A stretch of 64,000 nucleotides of DNA from Thermodesulfovibrio sp. (GTDB lineage: Bacteria > Nitrospirota > Thermodesulfovibrionia > Thermodesulfovibrionales > Thermodesulfovibrionaceae), in NCBI GenBank assembly GCA_020725335.1, contig DYFF01000003.1, positions 101,526-165,525 of the forward strand, written 5' to 3'. The notes beneath the pieces are model-generated. The model worked only from the letters and a program-made list of their open reading frames with translations, did not search any database and was not told the DNA's origin. Shown here in pieces: positions 18,070 through 26,559 of this stretch. Position numbers and translations under genes: made by a program. Numbering within the stretch: the first letter of the stretch is position 1; every line of letters begins with the position of its first letter.

Positions 18070-18098
18070 ATTATCAACAAAAATAAATAATATTTCAA
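18070..18098 (-). promoter_or_regulatory. promoter of the Kef-type antiporter, predicted leaderless
   Basis: Minus strand shows TTGAAA (18098-18093), a 17-nt spacer and GATAAT (18075-18070). Counting seven bases from the end of the -10 lands on the A of the ATG (18063). There is no SD between. Confidence 0.65.
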
Positions 18099-18129
18099 GA
18101 AGTTATATATTTTCTCGCAATAAAATCTA

Positions 18130-18158
18130 TTGAAAAGAATAATATGATAGTTTATAAT
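18130..18158 (+). promoter_or_regulatory. promoter of the Ig-domain prepilin gene
   Basis: TTGAAA (18130-18135), 17-nt spacer, perfect TATAAT (18153-18158). The predicted start is near 18165 with a 37-nt leader. It is divergent from the antiporter promoter. Confidence 0.7.
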
Positions 18159-18201
18159 TTTATTAAGTTTTATTATACAATTTAAGAGAGAAAATATCCC
18201 G

Positions 18202-19470
18202 ATGAAAAATATATTAAAATCAATTCTACCAGATGACTATAAACAAAAGGGGCTAACCCTTGTTGAAGTTGCTATAGTTCTTGTAATTCTTGGCTTATTA
18301 ATTGGCCTCGGCGCAAGCCTTATTGGTCCGCTTACAAAAAGGGCTAAAATTAACGAAACAAAGGAGAATTTGAGTGGAAACATAGAGGCAATCACAAGTT
18401 GGTCAGCAGGGAATAAGAGATTGCCAAAATTTTATCCAAATTTTAATGGGGACTGTAATAGTTACAGAGATGACTTTAGATGTGTTATACGTAGCAGAAA
18501 TGATTCATGGGGTAAGCAATTTTATTATGTTGTTGACAACGAATTAGTCCAGTCACCCTCTGGCACAGAACATAGGATTTGTGATAGAAGAACAACAAAA
18601 ATAACAGTAAGGGTCTTTCAAGACGCGAATAATTATCAGGATATTGCGAATGTTGCTTTCATTATTATTAGCAGTGGAGAAAATTATAATAATCAGACAT
18701 TTGGGACACAACAAATAAATAACTCAACAACTATACAGATTCCCTATCCCGATGCTCCAAATATTGATAATTATTCTGTTGACTTTAATCGTCCTGAGCC
18801 CTATGATGATATTGTTAAATGGATTACCCTTGATGAACTAAGGATAAAAGTAGGGTGTCAAGGGGCGCAATTAAAGATACTAAACAATGAGTTGCCTTAC
18901 GGCTATGTAGGGTCTCAATATAATGCAACCGTATATGCTGAAGGCGGAGTTCCTTTTACATCAGGAGGCAGATATCAATGGTGTCGAGAAGGAAGCTTAC
19001 CCTCTGGATTAAATGCTAATCCTTCAACAACATCAACTGATTGTGCTAATTATACTAATTGGGGACAGTCCGATAGTCTCACAATTACAGGAACTCCTAA
19101 TGCCTTCGGGACATATAATTTAAAATTTTATAGCAAAGATAGCGAAGGTAATTTAGCTTCAAGGGCTTTTGTTTTAACAATAAATCCTTCTTCTGCAGGA
19201 ACTGGATGCGCTTCATATAGAGTTTGGAATCAGACAGGTGGAACATTTGATTTTAGGATAAATTCTTGCCTCACTGTAGCAAATGGTTCTGAAATAACTA
19301 CTTCTGAACAATTAATAGCTGGTGGAAGCATAAGTAGATATAATTCTACTCATGCTAATTGCCCACCCGGACAGCTACTACAAACTTTAACTTACTCTCA
19401 GGCTCAGGCTGCCGATACTAATGGAAATTGTCAGGTAAACTTTACAACTTCAGGATTTACTGATAGATGA
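18202..19470 (+). CDS. prepilin-like protein with Ig-like domain (minor pilin candidate)
   Basis: 422 aa. The N-terminus carries a class III prepilin signal: KG|LTLVEVAIVLVILGLLIGLG, with the G/L cleavage site, Glu at +5 and the hydrophobic helix. A Cys-rich pilin-like head follows. Around residues 235-330 is a putative Ig domain (LPYGYVGSQYNATVYAEGG..., ending in GTYNLKFYSKDSEGN) resembling the He_PIG cadherin-like fold, then a short C-terminal region with three further cysteines. The length is far above a major pilin, suggesting a tip or adhesive minor pilin. The ATG of the TPR gene overlaps its stop. Confidence 0.8.
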   Translation: MKNILKSILPDDYKQKGLTLVEVAIVLVILGLLIGLGASLIGPLTKRAKINETKENLSGNIEAITSWSAGNKRLPKFYPNFNGDCNSYRDDFRCVIRSRNDSWGKQFYYVVDNELVQSPSGTEHRICDRRTTKITVRVFQDANNYQDIANVAFIIISSGENYNNQTFGTQQINNSTTIQIPYPDAPNIDNYSVDFNRPEPYDDIVKWITLDELRIKVGCQGAQLKILNNELPYGYVGSQYNATVYAEGGVPFTSGGRYQWCREGSLPSGLNANPSTTSTDCANYTNWGQSDSLTITGTPNAFGTYNLKFYSKDSEGNLASRAFVLTINPSSAGTGCASYRVWNQTGGTFDFRINSCLTVANGSEITTSEQLIAGGSISRYNSTHANCPPGQLLQTLTYSQAQAADTNGNCQVNFTTSGFTDR

Positions 19471-20318
19471 TAGAGCAAAAAAAGAAAGACATACCACCAG
19501 GGTTACTTAGAATAGTTAGGGGAAGCAAACCTTCAAAAAAGTTTTTTCTTCTATTAGGGCTTTCTTTATTTTTAGTAATTTCAGGATTTGGGGTTGTATA
19601 TTTTTATACTCAATACTTTTCATCAGCAATAAAGAATCAAACTAATACTAAGCAAACAGTTACTCAAAACATACCTCAAGTTCCGGTTGAAAACAAAATA
19701 ACAGACCAAGCAAAGGAAATTAATAAAGAAATGAAAATAACAGAACAAATAACTCCTTCAGAAAAAAAACAAAAGCAAACCAAACCTATAAAAACTGCAC
19801 AAAATAATAAAATTGAGAACAAAGTTGCACAAAAAGAGGTAACACTCGCATCAGTTGATACTTTCAAGGGAGCAGATTACCTTTATAGAGCGCAAGACTA
19901 TGAACAGAAAGGTATGCTAAATGAAGCAATAAATGAATACAAAGAATATATTAATTACTCTGGAAAGGCAGACACAAAAATTCTCAATAAAATTTCTACT
20001 CTTTATTTACTCTCTGGCAACTTAAAAAATGCAAATCATTATGCGGAGCTCGCAATTCAGAGTAGTAAAAATAATAAAGAAATACTTATTAATTATGGAG
20101 TTATCAAAGCAAAAATGGGTGAACTAATTAAAGCAGAGGAAAGTTTCAATAAGGTCCTTTCTCTTGAGCCTGAAAATAAAAATGCCCTTTTCAATCTTGC
20201 TTTAATCAAAGAACAGAAAGGAGATTATAAAGAAGCCCTTAAGCTTTATGAAAAACTTTATCAACTCGGTGATTTATCAGCAGTAAATTCTCTTGAGAGG
20301 CTTAAAAATTATAGATAG
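19467..20318 (+). CDS. membrane-anchored TPR protein, MshN-like
   Basis: 283 aa. A basic N-terminus precedes one membrane helix (FFLLLGLSLFLVISGFGVVYF, about 28-50), a low-complexity K/Q/T-rich linker to about residue 130, then TPR repeats (DYLYRAQDYEQKGMLNEAINEYKEY; ILINYGVIKAKMGELIKAEESF; ALFNLALIKEQKGDYKEALKLYEKL). This matches the architecture of MshN in MSHA pilus loci. It overlaps the prepilin gene by 4 nt and converges on the ExeA-like ATPase. Role in assembly is inferred from context. Confidence 0.75.
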   Translation: MIEQKKKDIPPGLLRIVRGSKPSKKFFLLLGLSLFLVISGFGVVYFYTQYFSSAIKNQTNTKQTVTQNIPQVPVENKITDQAKEINKEMKITEQITPSEKKQKQTKPIKTAQNNKIENKVAQKEVTLASVDTFKGADYLYRAQDYEQKGMLNEAINEYKEYINYSGKADTKILNKISTLYLLSGNLKNANHYAELAIQSSKNNKEILINYGVIKAKMGELIKAEESFNKVLSLEPENKNALFNLALIKEQKGDYKEALKLYEKLYQLGDLSAVNSLERLKNYR

Positions 20319-20342
20319 CAGATATTTTCGCTTTTATAAACA

Positions 20343-21164
20343 CTAAAAATTAAGATGTTTCAAGACTGCTTTTATATAAGATTTTTTTATTGTATAAGAG
20401 CTTTCCAAGTAACCAACCATTAATGCCCTTGAGCATATAAGATTTATTAATCTTGGAATTCCCTTTGAAGCTTTATGAATTGCCTTGATTGCTCCTTTTT
20501 CAAAAGTCACTGGTGCTTCTCCTGCTCGCTGAAGTCTAAATTTTATATAGGATTCAACTTCTTCTCTGTCAAAATGAGAAAGCCTTACTTTCAAACTAAT
20601 CCTCTGATTAAGCTGGACATATTCTTTTCGGGATAACTTCTCCTCAAAATATGGCTGAGCAAGAAGTATAAAATGTAATAGCTTTTCCTTGTCTGATTCA
20701 ATGTTTGAAAGGTGTTTTATCTCTGTGAGTGTTTCCTCTGGTAAGTCCTGTGCCTCGTCAATAATTATCAAATTTTTTGTCCCTGAAAGTTTTCTTCTTG
20801 TGAATTCTTCTTTTAAAATATTTGAAAGTTCTGTCTTATCAAGTTCTTTATCACTTACAGTATCCTGTTCTTTAATTATCAATTTTACCAAAGCTTTGAG
20901 GAATTCCTTAGGATTTAATGTGGAATGATAGATTACAACAGGAGAAAGAGTGCTACAAAAGTTTTTTAAAAATGTCCTTATAAGAGTTGTTTTACCTGTG
21001 CCTGGTTCACCTGTAAGAAGCATAAATCCTTCACCCTTTGTTATAAGATACTCCATTGACTGAAGAGCCTCAGTATGCCACTTGGATGGATAGAAAAAAT
21101 CAGGATCTGGCGTTATACCAAAAGGATCTTCCCTGAATTTATAAAAATTCAAATATTCCATCAT
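20343..21164 (-). CDS. ExeA/MshM-like AAA ATPase
   Basis: 273 aa. It opens FYKFREDPFGITPDPDFFY, the signature start of the ExeA/GspA family, then Walker A TGEPGTGKTT and Walker B LIIIDEAQDLPEE with sensor-type residues following. There is no peptidoglycan-binding domain, so it resembles MshM more than ExeA. In MSHA and type II systems these ATPases help build the secretin or pilus machine at the inner membrane. Last gene of the minus-strand pilus operon, overlapping the pilC-like gene by 4 nt. Confidence 0.88.
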   Translation of the reverse strand: MMEYLNFYKFREDPFGITPDPDFFYPSKWHTEALQSMEYLITKGEGFMLLTGEPGTGKTTLIRTFLKNFCSTLSPVVIYHSTLNPKEFLKALVKLIIKEQDTVSDKELDKTELSNILKEEFTRRKLSGTKNLIIIDEAQDLPEETLTEIKHLSNIESDKEKLLHFILLAQPYFEEKLSRKEYVQLNQRISLKVRLSHFDREEVESYIKFRLQRAGEAPVTFEKGAIKAIHKASKGIPRLINLICSRALMVGYLESSYTIKKSYIKAVLKHLNF

Positions 21165-22375
21165 CCTCTCCCGAGTTTTGATATAAGGTCATAAAGAGGG
21201 CTGAGCAAACTTACAAGAACTATCGCAAAGAACAAACCAATCACACCAATCATAACAGGTTCTATAACCTTGCCAAGCCTGGCAGAGTATTCACGCAGGT
21301 AAGCTGTGTAATGGTTATTCAAAAATTTTAACTGTTCTTCAAGCCTTCCAGAAGTTTCACCCACATTTACAAGCCTTATTAAAAGGGGCGGGAAAATGTT
21401 TTCTTCCTTTAAGGATTGAGATATGCCCTGCCCTGTTAGGATTTTTTCTTTCGCATTAGAAATGGCTCTTTTCATAATCTCATTGTTTATCACATCAGCA
21501 GTCATGTCCAAGGCATTATCAATAGGAATTCCTGCTCCCATAAGTATTCTCATCTGTTCGCAAAAAAGAGCAACAGCACGAGTATAGAAAATCTGTTTAA
21601 ATATAGGAAGCTTAAAACTTAAGTAACTTCTTGCCCATCTAAATTTCTCATTTTTTTTGAGAATTGTAAAAAACATAAAAATTAATAAAATAATGAAGGG
21701 AATGAGATAAAAAAATTTCTGAAATAAAATCCCCACTTCAACAAGCACCATAGTAATAAAAGGAATCTTAACATCCATACTCTTCATAGCACTTACAATC
21801 TTTGGAAGGACATAGACTATCCAGAAACCCATGGCACTTAATGAGGCAACAGTTGCAAAAATTGGATATATCAATGCTCTTTTTATTGCTGTTTTCAAAT
21901 CCTCAATCTTTTGAAAATGTTCTGCTATATCGTCAAGACTGTTATCAAGACGCCCCGTTTCCTCGCCTATTTTTATTAGATAATGAAAAATCTGAGGGAA
22001 AACATCGCTATGATAGGCAATTGCTTCACTGAAAGACACACCTTTTTCCACAAGATCTCTTAAATCTACAATAACTCTCTTAAATTTTTCCTTTGTCATA
22101 TTCTCAGCAATATCTGACAAAGCTGTTGTAAGAGGTATACCTGCTTTAAGCATTATTGAAAGATTTTTGGCAAACTCTATCAGTTCAATATTTTTTACTT
22201 TTGCTGAAAAAATTGGAACAAAGGGAGATAAAAACTTTGGAATTTCAGCAATTGAAAGGATATATAAATTTTTAAGCGTAAGATTTGAAATTGCAACAGA
22301 CTCATTCTGAGCTTTTAAAAAACCTGTAAGAATCTTACCACTAATATCAATTGCTTTGTACCTATAAATATTCAT
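21161..22375 (-). CDS. type IV pilus/T2SS inner-membrane platform protein (PilC/GspF/MshG)
   Basis: 404 aa with two copies of the T2SSF domain (FAKNLSIMLKAGIPLTTAL and FCEQMRILMGAGIPIDNAL), each followed by hydrophobic helices. That is the normal duplicated structure of PilC/GspF/MshG. It forms the inner-membrane platform that couples the cytoplasmic ATPase to pilin polymerisation. Its start overlaps the ATPase gene stop by 4 nt. Confidence 0.95.
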   Translation of the reverse strand: MNIYRYKAIDISGKILTGFLKAQNESVAISNLTLKNLYILSIAEIPKFLSPFVPIFSAKVKNIELIEFAKNLSIMLKAGIPLTTALSDIAENMTKEKFKRVIVDLRDLVEKGVSFSEAIAYHSDVFPQIFHYLIKIGEETGRLDNSLDDIAEHFQKIEDLKTAIKRALIYPIFATVASLSAMGFWIVYVLPKIVSAMKSMDVKIPFITMVLVEVGILFQKFFYLIPFIILLIFMFFTILKKNEKFRWARSYLSFKLPIFKQIFYTRAVALFCEQMRILMGAGIPIDNALDMTADVINNEIMKRAISNAKEKILTGQGISQSLKEENIFPPLLIRLVNVGETSGRLEEQLKFLNNHYTAYLREYSARLGKVIEPVMIGVIGLFFAIVLVSLLSPLYDLISKLGRG

Positions 22376-24012
22376 CCTACAACTCTTTCAACTTCAGAGA
22401 GTGTTGAAAGACCATCAATAACTTTCCGCAATCCATCAATTTTAAGAGGGATCATACCATTTTTCTGTGCTGCTTGAACTAATGTGTTAAAAGAAGCGCC
22501 TGCATAAATCATCTCTCTTATCTCTTCGTTTACAGTCATTAATTCCCCTATGGCAGTTCTTCCAAGATAGCCTGTATTTCTACACATTTTACAGCCCTTA
22601 CCATAATAAACCTTGTCGACTTTAAAATCAACAGAATTAAAAACTTCTCTTTCTTTTTCATTTAAATCTCTTTCTGACCTACAAAAAGGACATATCTTTC
22701 TTATAAGCCTCTGGCTTAAAACTGCGAGCAAAGATGAACTGAGAAGAAACTTATCTGCTCCTAAATCAAAAAGTCTTGGCACAGCACTTACTGCATCGTT
22801 TGTATGAAGAGTGCTTAAAACAAGATGTCCTGTAATTGATGCCCTGATGGCTATGCGTGCTGTTTCTTCATCCCTTATCTCACCAAGAAGAATAATGTCA
22901 GGGTCATGCCTCATGAAATTTCTTCCTGCAAGGGCAAAGTCATAGCCTATTTTTTCATTGACCTCACTTTGCTTTGCAAAGCTCATTCTATATTCCACAG
23001 GGTCTTCAATAGTAATAACACTTCTACGAAGTCTGTCCACCTGTCTTAATAAAGCATAAAGGGTTGTACTTTTACCAGAGCCTGTAGGACCTACTACAAG
23101 CATTATTCCATGTGGTTTTTTTATCAAACTTCTAAGTCCTTCAACAAGTGACTCATTAAAACCAAGCCTTGGCAGGCTATATATTGCCTCTGAACTACCA
23201 AGAAGAATTCTAAGAACCATGCTTTCGCCTGCAATTGTAGGAATGGTAGAAACTCTCACTTCGTATCTTCTGCCAAGAAAATCAAATACAAAGGAGCCGT
23301 CCTGCGGTAGTCTTTGCTCTGCTATGTCAAGTCTTGAGAGAATTTTTATACGGGAGATGATACCGCTTTGTATAGTTCTTGGTAGAGAAAAAGCATAGTG
23401 AAGTATTCCGTCAACTCTATAAGATATGCTCACTACACCAGCATTTATTGCAATATGTATGTCAGTTGCATTTCTCCTTATCCCTTCTGCCAGAATAGAC
23501 TCTACAAGTTGCGGAAGTCTATCTGGAGGAAGTGTACCTGTCGTCAACGTAATATCGTTAATTTCATCAATAACTCGCTCGGCAGGGTTTTCAAGAAAAT
23601 AGTAAGCCTTTTCAATTGTCTCTGCAAAGCCTTCTTCATCAGTAAGATAAGGCGTTGCCTTTTTACCCATAATTGTCTTTACTCTATCAATTGCAACAAT
23701 GTTACTTGGGTCAACAACAGCAATTTTTACTGTTTCTTCAACTTCCTCAAGAGGAAGAAATCTTGTCGTTTCTGTCATATTTTTTGGAAATCTTTTCAAA
23801 AGCTCCGTCTGAATAGGATACTGTCTTACATCTACATATTCAAGTCCATGCTGAATTGCTAAAACTTCAGCAAGTTCTTGAGTAGATATGAAACCAAGAA
23901 TTACAAAACATTTACCAAGAACATGTCCTGTTATTCTCTGAACGCTTAGAGCTATGTTTAACTCTTCTTCATTGATAAAGCCCTTTTCAATTAAAAGGTC
24001 TCCAAGTCTCAT
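22372..24012 (-). CDS. pilus assembly ATPase (PilB/GspE/MshE type) with MshEN c-di-GMP-binding domain
   Basis: 546 aa. Residues 1-45 (MRLGDLLIEKGFINEEELN..., LGKCFVILGFI) match the MshEN motif, which in MshE binds cyclic di-GMP. The ATPase core has Walker A VGPTGSGKSTT, the Asp box, Walker B DIILLGEIRDEETA and the His box LSTLHTNDAVSA. A CPFC...CKMC zinc motif sits near the C-terminus, as in GspE. It powers pilin polymerisation from the cytoplasm. The MshEN domain makes c-di-GMP control likely and links it to the two cyclases in this window. Confidence 0.95.
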   Translation of the reverse strand: MRLGDLLIEKGFINEEELNIALSVQRITGHVLGKCFVILGFISTQELAEVLAIQHGLEYVDVRQYPIQTELLKRFPKNMTETTRFLPLEEVEETVKIAVVDPSNIVAIDRVKTIMGKKATPYLTDEEGFAETIEKAYYFLENPAERVIDEINDITLTTGTLPPDRLPQLVESILAEGIRRNATDIHIAINAGVVSISYRVDGILHYAFSLPRTIQSGIISRIKILSRLDIAEQRLPQDGSFVFDFLGRRYEVRVSTIPTIAGESMVLRILLGSSEAIYSLPRLGFNESLVEGLRSLIKKPHGIMLVVGPTGSGKSTTLYALLRQVDRLRRSVITIEDPVEYRMSFAKQSEVNEKIGYDFALAGRNFMRHDPDIILLGEIRDEETARIAIRASITGHLVLSTLHTNDAVSAVPRLFDLGADKFLLSSSLLAVLSQRLIRKICPFCRSERDLNEKEREVFNSVDFKVDKVYYGKGCKMCRNTGYLGRTAIGELMTVNEEIREMIYAGASFNTLVQAAQKNGMIPLKIDGLRKVIDGLSTLSEVERVVG

Positions 24013-25661
24013 TTTGAAATAATCCTCGGCTGAAGTAGTATAACAAGCTCGGTATTTGACTGAATTCTGTCATGTCCCTTAAAAAGAGTACCAATTATTG
24101 GAATATCACCAAGTATAGGTGTTTTACTTTCTGAAATTCCTTCTTGTTTTTTGATAAGTCCACCGATTATTACAACCTCGCCATCCTTTACTTTTACAGT
24201 AGTGCTTAATTCTCTCAAGTCAACAACGGGGAGTTGTATTATTGTTTGAGCTCCTGTAGAACCATAAGTTTTTTCAGAGATATTGATGAGATTTGATATA
24301 ACAGGTGTTATTGTAAGAGATATTTCTCCTTTTTCATCAATATAAGGCACAATTCCAATTATTAATCCTGAAAGAAGATTGCTTGTTTCAACAGTATAAG
24401 TTATTATGGGACTTCCTCCAGAAGATGTAGTTACATTACTTTCTGCTTTAGAAATAAAAGTAAAGTTTCTTCCCACAGTAAGCAATGAAGTCTGACCATT
24501 CATTATGCTAATACGTGGATTTGAAAGTGTCCTTATATCTCCGAATTCTGAGAGAGCCTTAATGACAAAAGAAAAATCTCTTATAGCAGTTGTTGTTAGA
24601 GAAAATCTAATATCGGAGTAAGGAGAAGTAGAAGGCACTACTGATGTAAAATCCTTAGTGCTTCCACCGATACTCCAGTTATGAGTTCCATGGGACCATT
24701 CTCTCAAAAATGACCAATCTATTCCATATTTTAGTGAATCAGAAAGCGATACCTCTATAACCTTAGCCTCAATTAAAACCTGTCTGCCCATTACAGCCTT
24801 TATAGTATTGAGATACTGTTCAACTCTTTCCATATTTTTCTTCGTTGCCGTGACCATTATAGTGCCCGTTAGTCTATTTATTACAAAATGTTCTTGAGTT
24901 GTTATAACTGGTTGAATAACTGCCCTTGCAGGCTGTATCTGTCCAGTTGGAGGCTGTATTGTTGTTGTTTGAGTTAGTTGTTGAGAACCTATATTTGACT
25001 GAGTTCGTATGCCGAGTATAGATGAAAGAGCCTTTTCAATGCTATCCCAGAACTTATAAGCAGAATCATCTGATTTTTCTGTTTTAGATACATTACCTTT
25101 TAATTCTGTAGAAGTTGTACCACCCCCGCCTGTAGTACCACCTGTAAGCTGTCCAGTAACTCCACCGAGAATATCTCCTCCTACTTCAGTTGAGTAAGTT
25201 TGATGCACAGGAAATATATTTAGATGAAATATTCGTGTATCAGTTGCTGAAATCTTCAGCATATTTCTTTCAATTTTATAGAAATAGTCTGTTGAAGCGA
25301 TAACAGAATCAAGAGCATCCTGAAGTGTCACATCCCTAACAATAACTGTAATAGGCAAATCAGGGTCAACATCTCTATCAAGGATGAGATTTAATCCCGC
25401 ATCCTTTGCTATGACAAACAACACATCTCTTAGGGCAGTTGCCCTTACATTGATTGATATTCTCTTTAGTTGAAGAGGATTGATAGGTGGATTTTCCACC
25501 CTGAAATCAGGCTTTGGCTGTATAATTTGCCCAGATTGAGAATCCTTTTTAGGTAAATCAACCTGAGGTATCTGAATGTCACTTTTCATATTTCTGCTAT
25601 TACAACTAAAAATAAAAAGGCATAAAGCCAAAAGGATTAATAATTTTCCAGCTTTAACCAT
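24009..25661 (-). CDS. outer-membrane secretin, MshL/PilQ-like lipoprotein
   Basis: 550 aa. A lipoprotein signal ends in CLFIFSC. An N-terminal secretin/TonB short domain (SINVRATALRDVLFVIAKDAGLNLIL) and a Gly/Thr-rich insert (residues about 165-190) follow. After an N1-type domain (TGTIMVTATKKNMERVEQYL) comes the C-terminal secretin barrel (LSNPRISIMNGQTS, VKDGEVVIIGGLIKK, PILGDIPIIGTLFK). It forms the gated outer-membrane channel for the pilus. Its start overlaps the PilP-like gene by 25 nt. Confidence 0.93.
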   Translation of the reverse strand: MVKAGKLLILLALCLFIFSCNSRNMKSDIQIPQVDLPKKDSQSGQIIQPKPDFRVENPPINPLQLKRISINVRATALRDVLFVIAKDAGLNLILDRDVDPDLPITVIVRDVTLQDALDSVIASTDYFYKIERNMLKISATDTRIFHLNIFPVHQTYSTEVGGDILGGVTGQLTGGTTGGGGTTSTELKGNVSKTEKSDDSAYKFWDSIEKALSSILGIRTQSNIGSQQLTQTTTIQPPTGQIQPARAVIQPVITTQEHFVINRLTGTIMVTATKKNMERVEQYLNTIKAVMGRQVLIEAKVIEVSLSDSLKYGIDWSFLREWSHGTHNWSIGGSTKDFTSVVPSTSPYSDIRFSLTTTAIRDFSFVIKALSEFGDIRTLSNPRISIMNGQTSLLTVGRNFTFISKAESNVTTSSGGSPIITYTVETSNLLSGLIIGIVPYIDEKGEISLTITPVISNLINISEKTYGSTGAQTIIQLPVVDLRELSTTVKVKDGEVVIIGGLIKKQEGISESKTPILGDIPIIGTLFKGHDRIQSNTELVILLQPRIISK

Positions 25662-26065
25662 GTTTTCTCTCCTTTTTTATCCCTTATTAAAACTTTGTCG
25701 TTTAATATTTTAACTACTTTAAAATCACCTACTCTCTCTCCTTCCTTAGCAATGCTATCACCGAACATAACATATTTCTTCTTGCCCTGATAAATGAGTG
25801 AAACATAAGGCATTTCTGATTGCCTTTTTGCTAAATCTCCTTGAGTTGCTCTTTTGCCTCTATCAGTAAGCTTAAAGGGATCATCTAAAATAAACTCTTT
25901 AAGTCTATTTTTCTCACTAATCTCAATTCTTGATGGTTCTTGAAATTGAGCAATTTTTATCTCAAGAGGATTTAAAAACTTAGGTGGTTTAAGCTGATAG
26001 GCTAACATTGGAAGAGTAAAGGAAATTATGAATATTATTACATTTAGCTTATTCAACTTTTTCAT
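25637..26065 (-). CDS. PilP/MshK-like pilus periplasmic protein
   Basis: 142 aa. An N-terminal membrane helix or signal (LNVIIFIISFTLPMLAYQL) is followed by a linker and a small beta domain (PYVSLIYQGKKKYVMFGDSI...VGDFKVVKILNDKVLIRDKKGEKTWL). That domain resembles the PilP/GspC homology region that contacts the secretin: a short beta-sandwich reading 'store value, keep function'. It lies between PilO-like and secretin genes, the position of mshK or pilP. Assigned by context and domain shape. Confidence 0.65.
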   Translation of the reverse strand: MKKLNKLNVIIFIISFTLPMLAYQLKPPKFLNPLEIKIAQFQEPSRIEISEKNRLKEFILDDPFKLTDRGKRATQGDLAKRQSEMPYVSLIYQGKKKYVMFGDSIAKEGERVGDFKVVKILNDKVLIRDKKGEKTWLKLENY

Positions 26066-26559
26066 TTTACTAACCTTAGCTCTCCTTTAAGTTCGAAGGT
26101 TACTAAATTTTCTTTTGCTTTGAGCGAAACTGAATTTACAAAACAGGCTGGGTAAATCTCTTGCTTAAGGAAACTTAATAAATCTATAAATCTATTAAAA
26201 CTACTATCACCCCTAATTGAAAAGGATAAAACTATCTCTTCCCCTTCCTTTTTCTCTGTTGATAGCTCAAACTTTGCTTCTTTAAATTTTGAATTAAGGG
26301 TATCAAAAAATTGTGCTACTGCAATCTCTTTATTATTAATTTGAGGCATTGTGAATTTTTCAATGTATCTTTTTATTTCATATTTTCTATAAATTTTTGC
26401 TTTTACTGTTTCAAGTTGCTTTATGTCTTGTTGTAATGCAACTTTTACCTTTTTTAAATATAAAGATGTTGAAAATAAGATAGAAAATATTAAAAATAAC
26501 ACTGACAACAATAGAATCTTCCTATTTTTCTTATTATGGCAAAGTTCGCCGAGCTTCAT
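26062..26559 (-). CDS. PilO/MshJ-like inner-membrane protein
   Basis: 165 aa. A short cytoplasmic tail, one membrane helix (LLLSVLFLIFSILFSTSLYL, about 16-35), then a coiled coil (KVALQQDIKQLETVKAKIY) and a ferredoxin-like periplasmic region. That is the PilO/GspM topology. It starts 26 nt inside the preceding PilM/N-like gene and overlaps the next by 4 nt. Together with the PilN part upstream and the PilP-like protein downstream it would form the alignment complex between platform and secretin. Confidence 0.65.
   Translation of the reverse strand: MKLGELCHNKKNRKILLLSVLFLIFSILFSTSLYLKKVKVALQQDIKQLETVKAKIYRKYEIKRYIEKFTMPQINNKEIAVAQFFDTLNSKFKEAKFELSTEKKEGEEIVLSFSIRGDSSFNRFIDLLSFLKQEIYPACFVNSVSLKAKENLVTFELKGELRLVK

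Noticed and set aside
23398-23862. 154-aa plus-strand ORF inside the pilus ATPase gene
   Set aside because: Cys/Tyr/Phe-rich antisense translation typical of a shadow; the ATPase frame is complete with all motifs.
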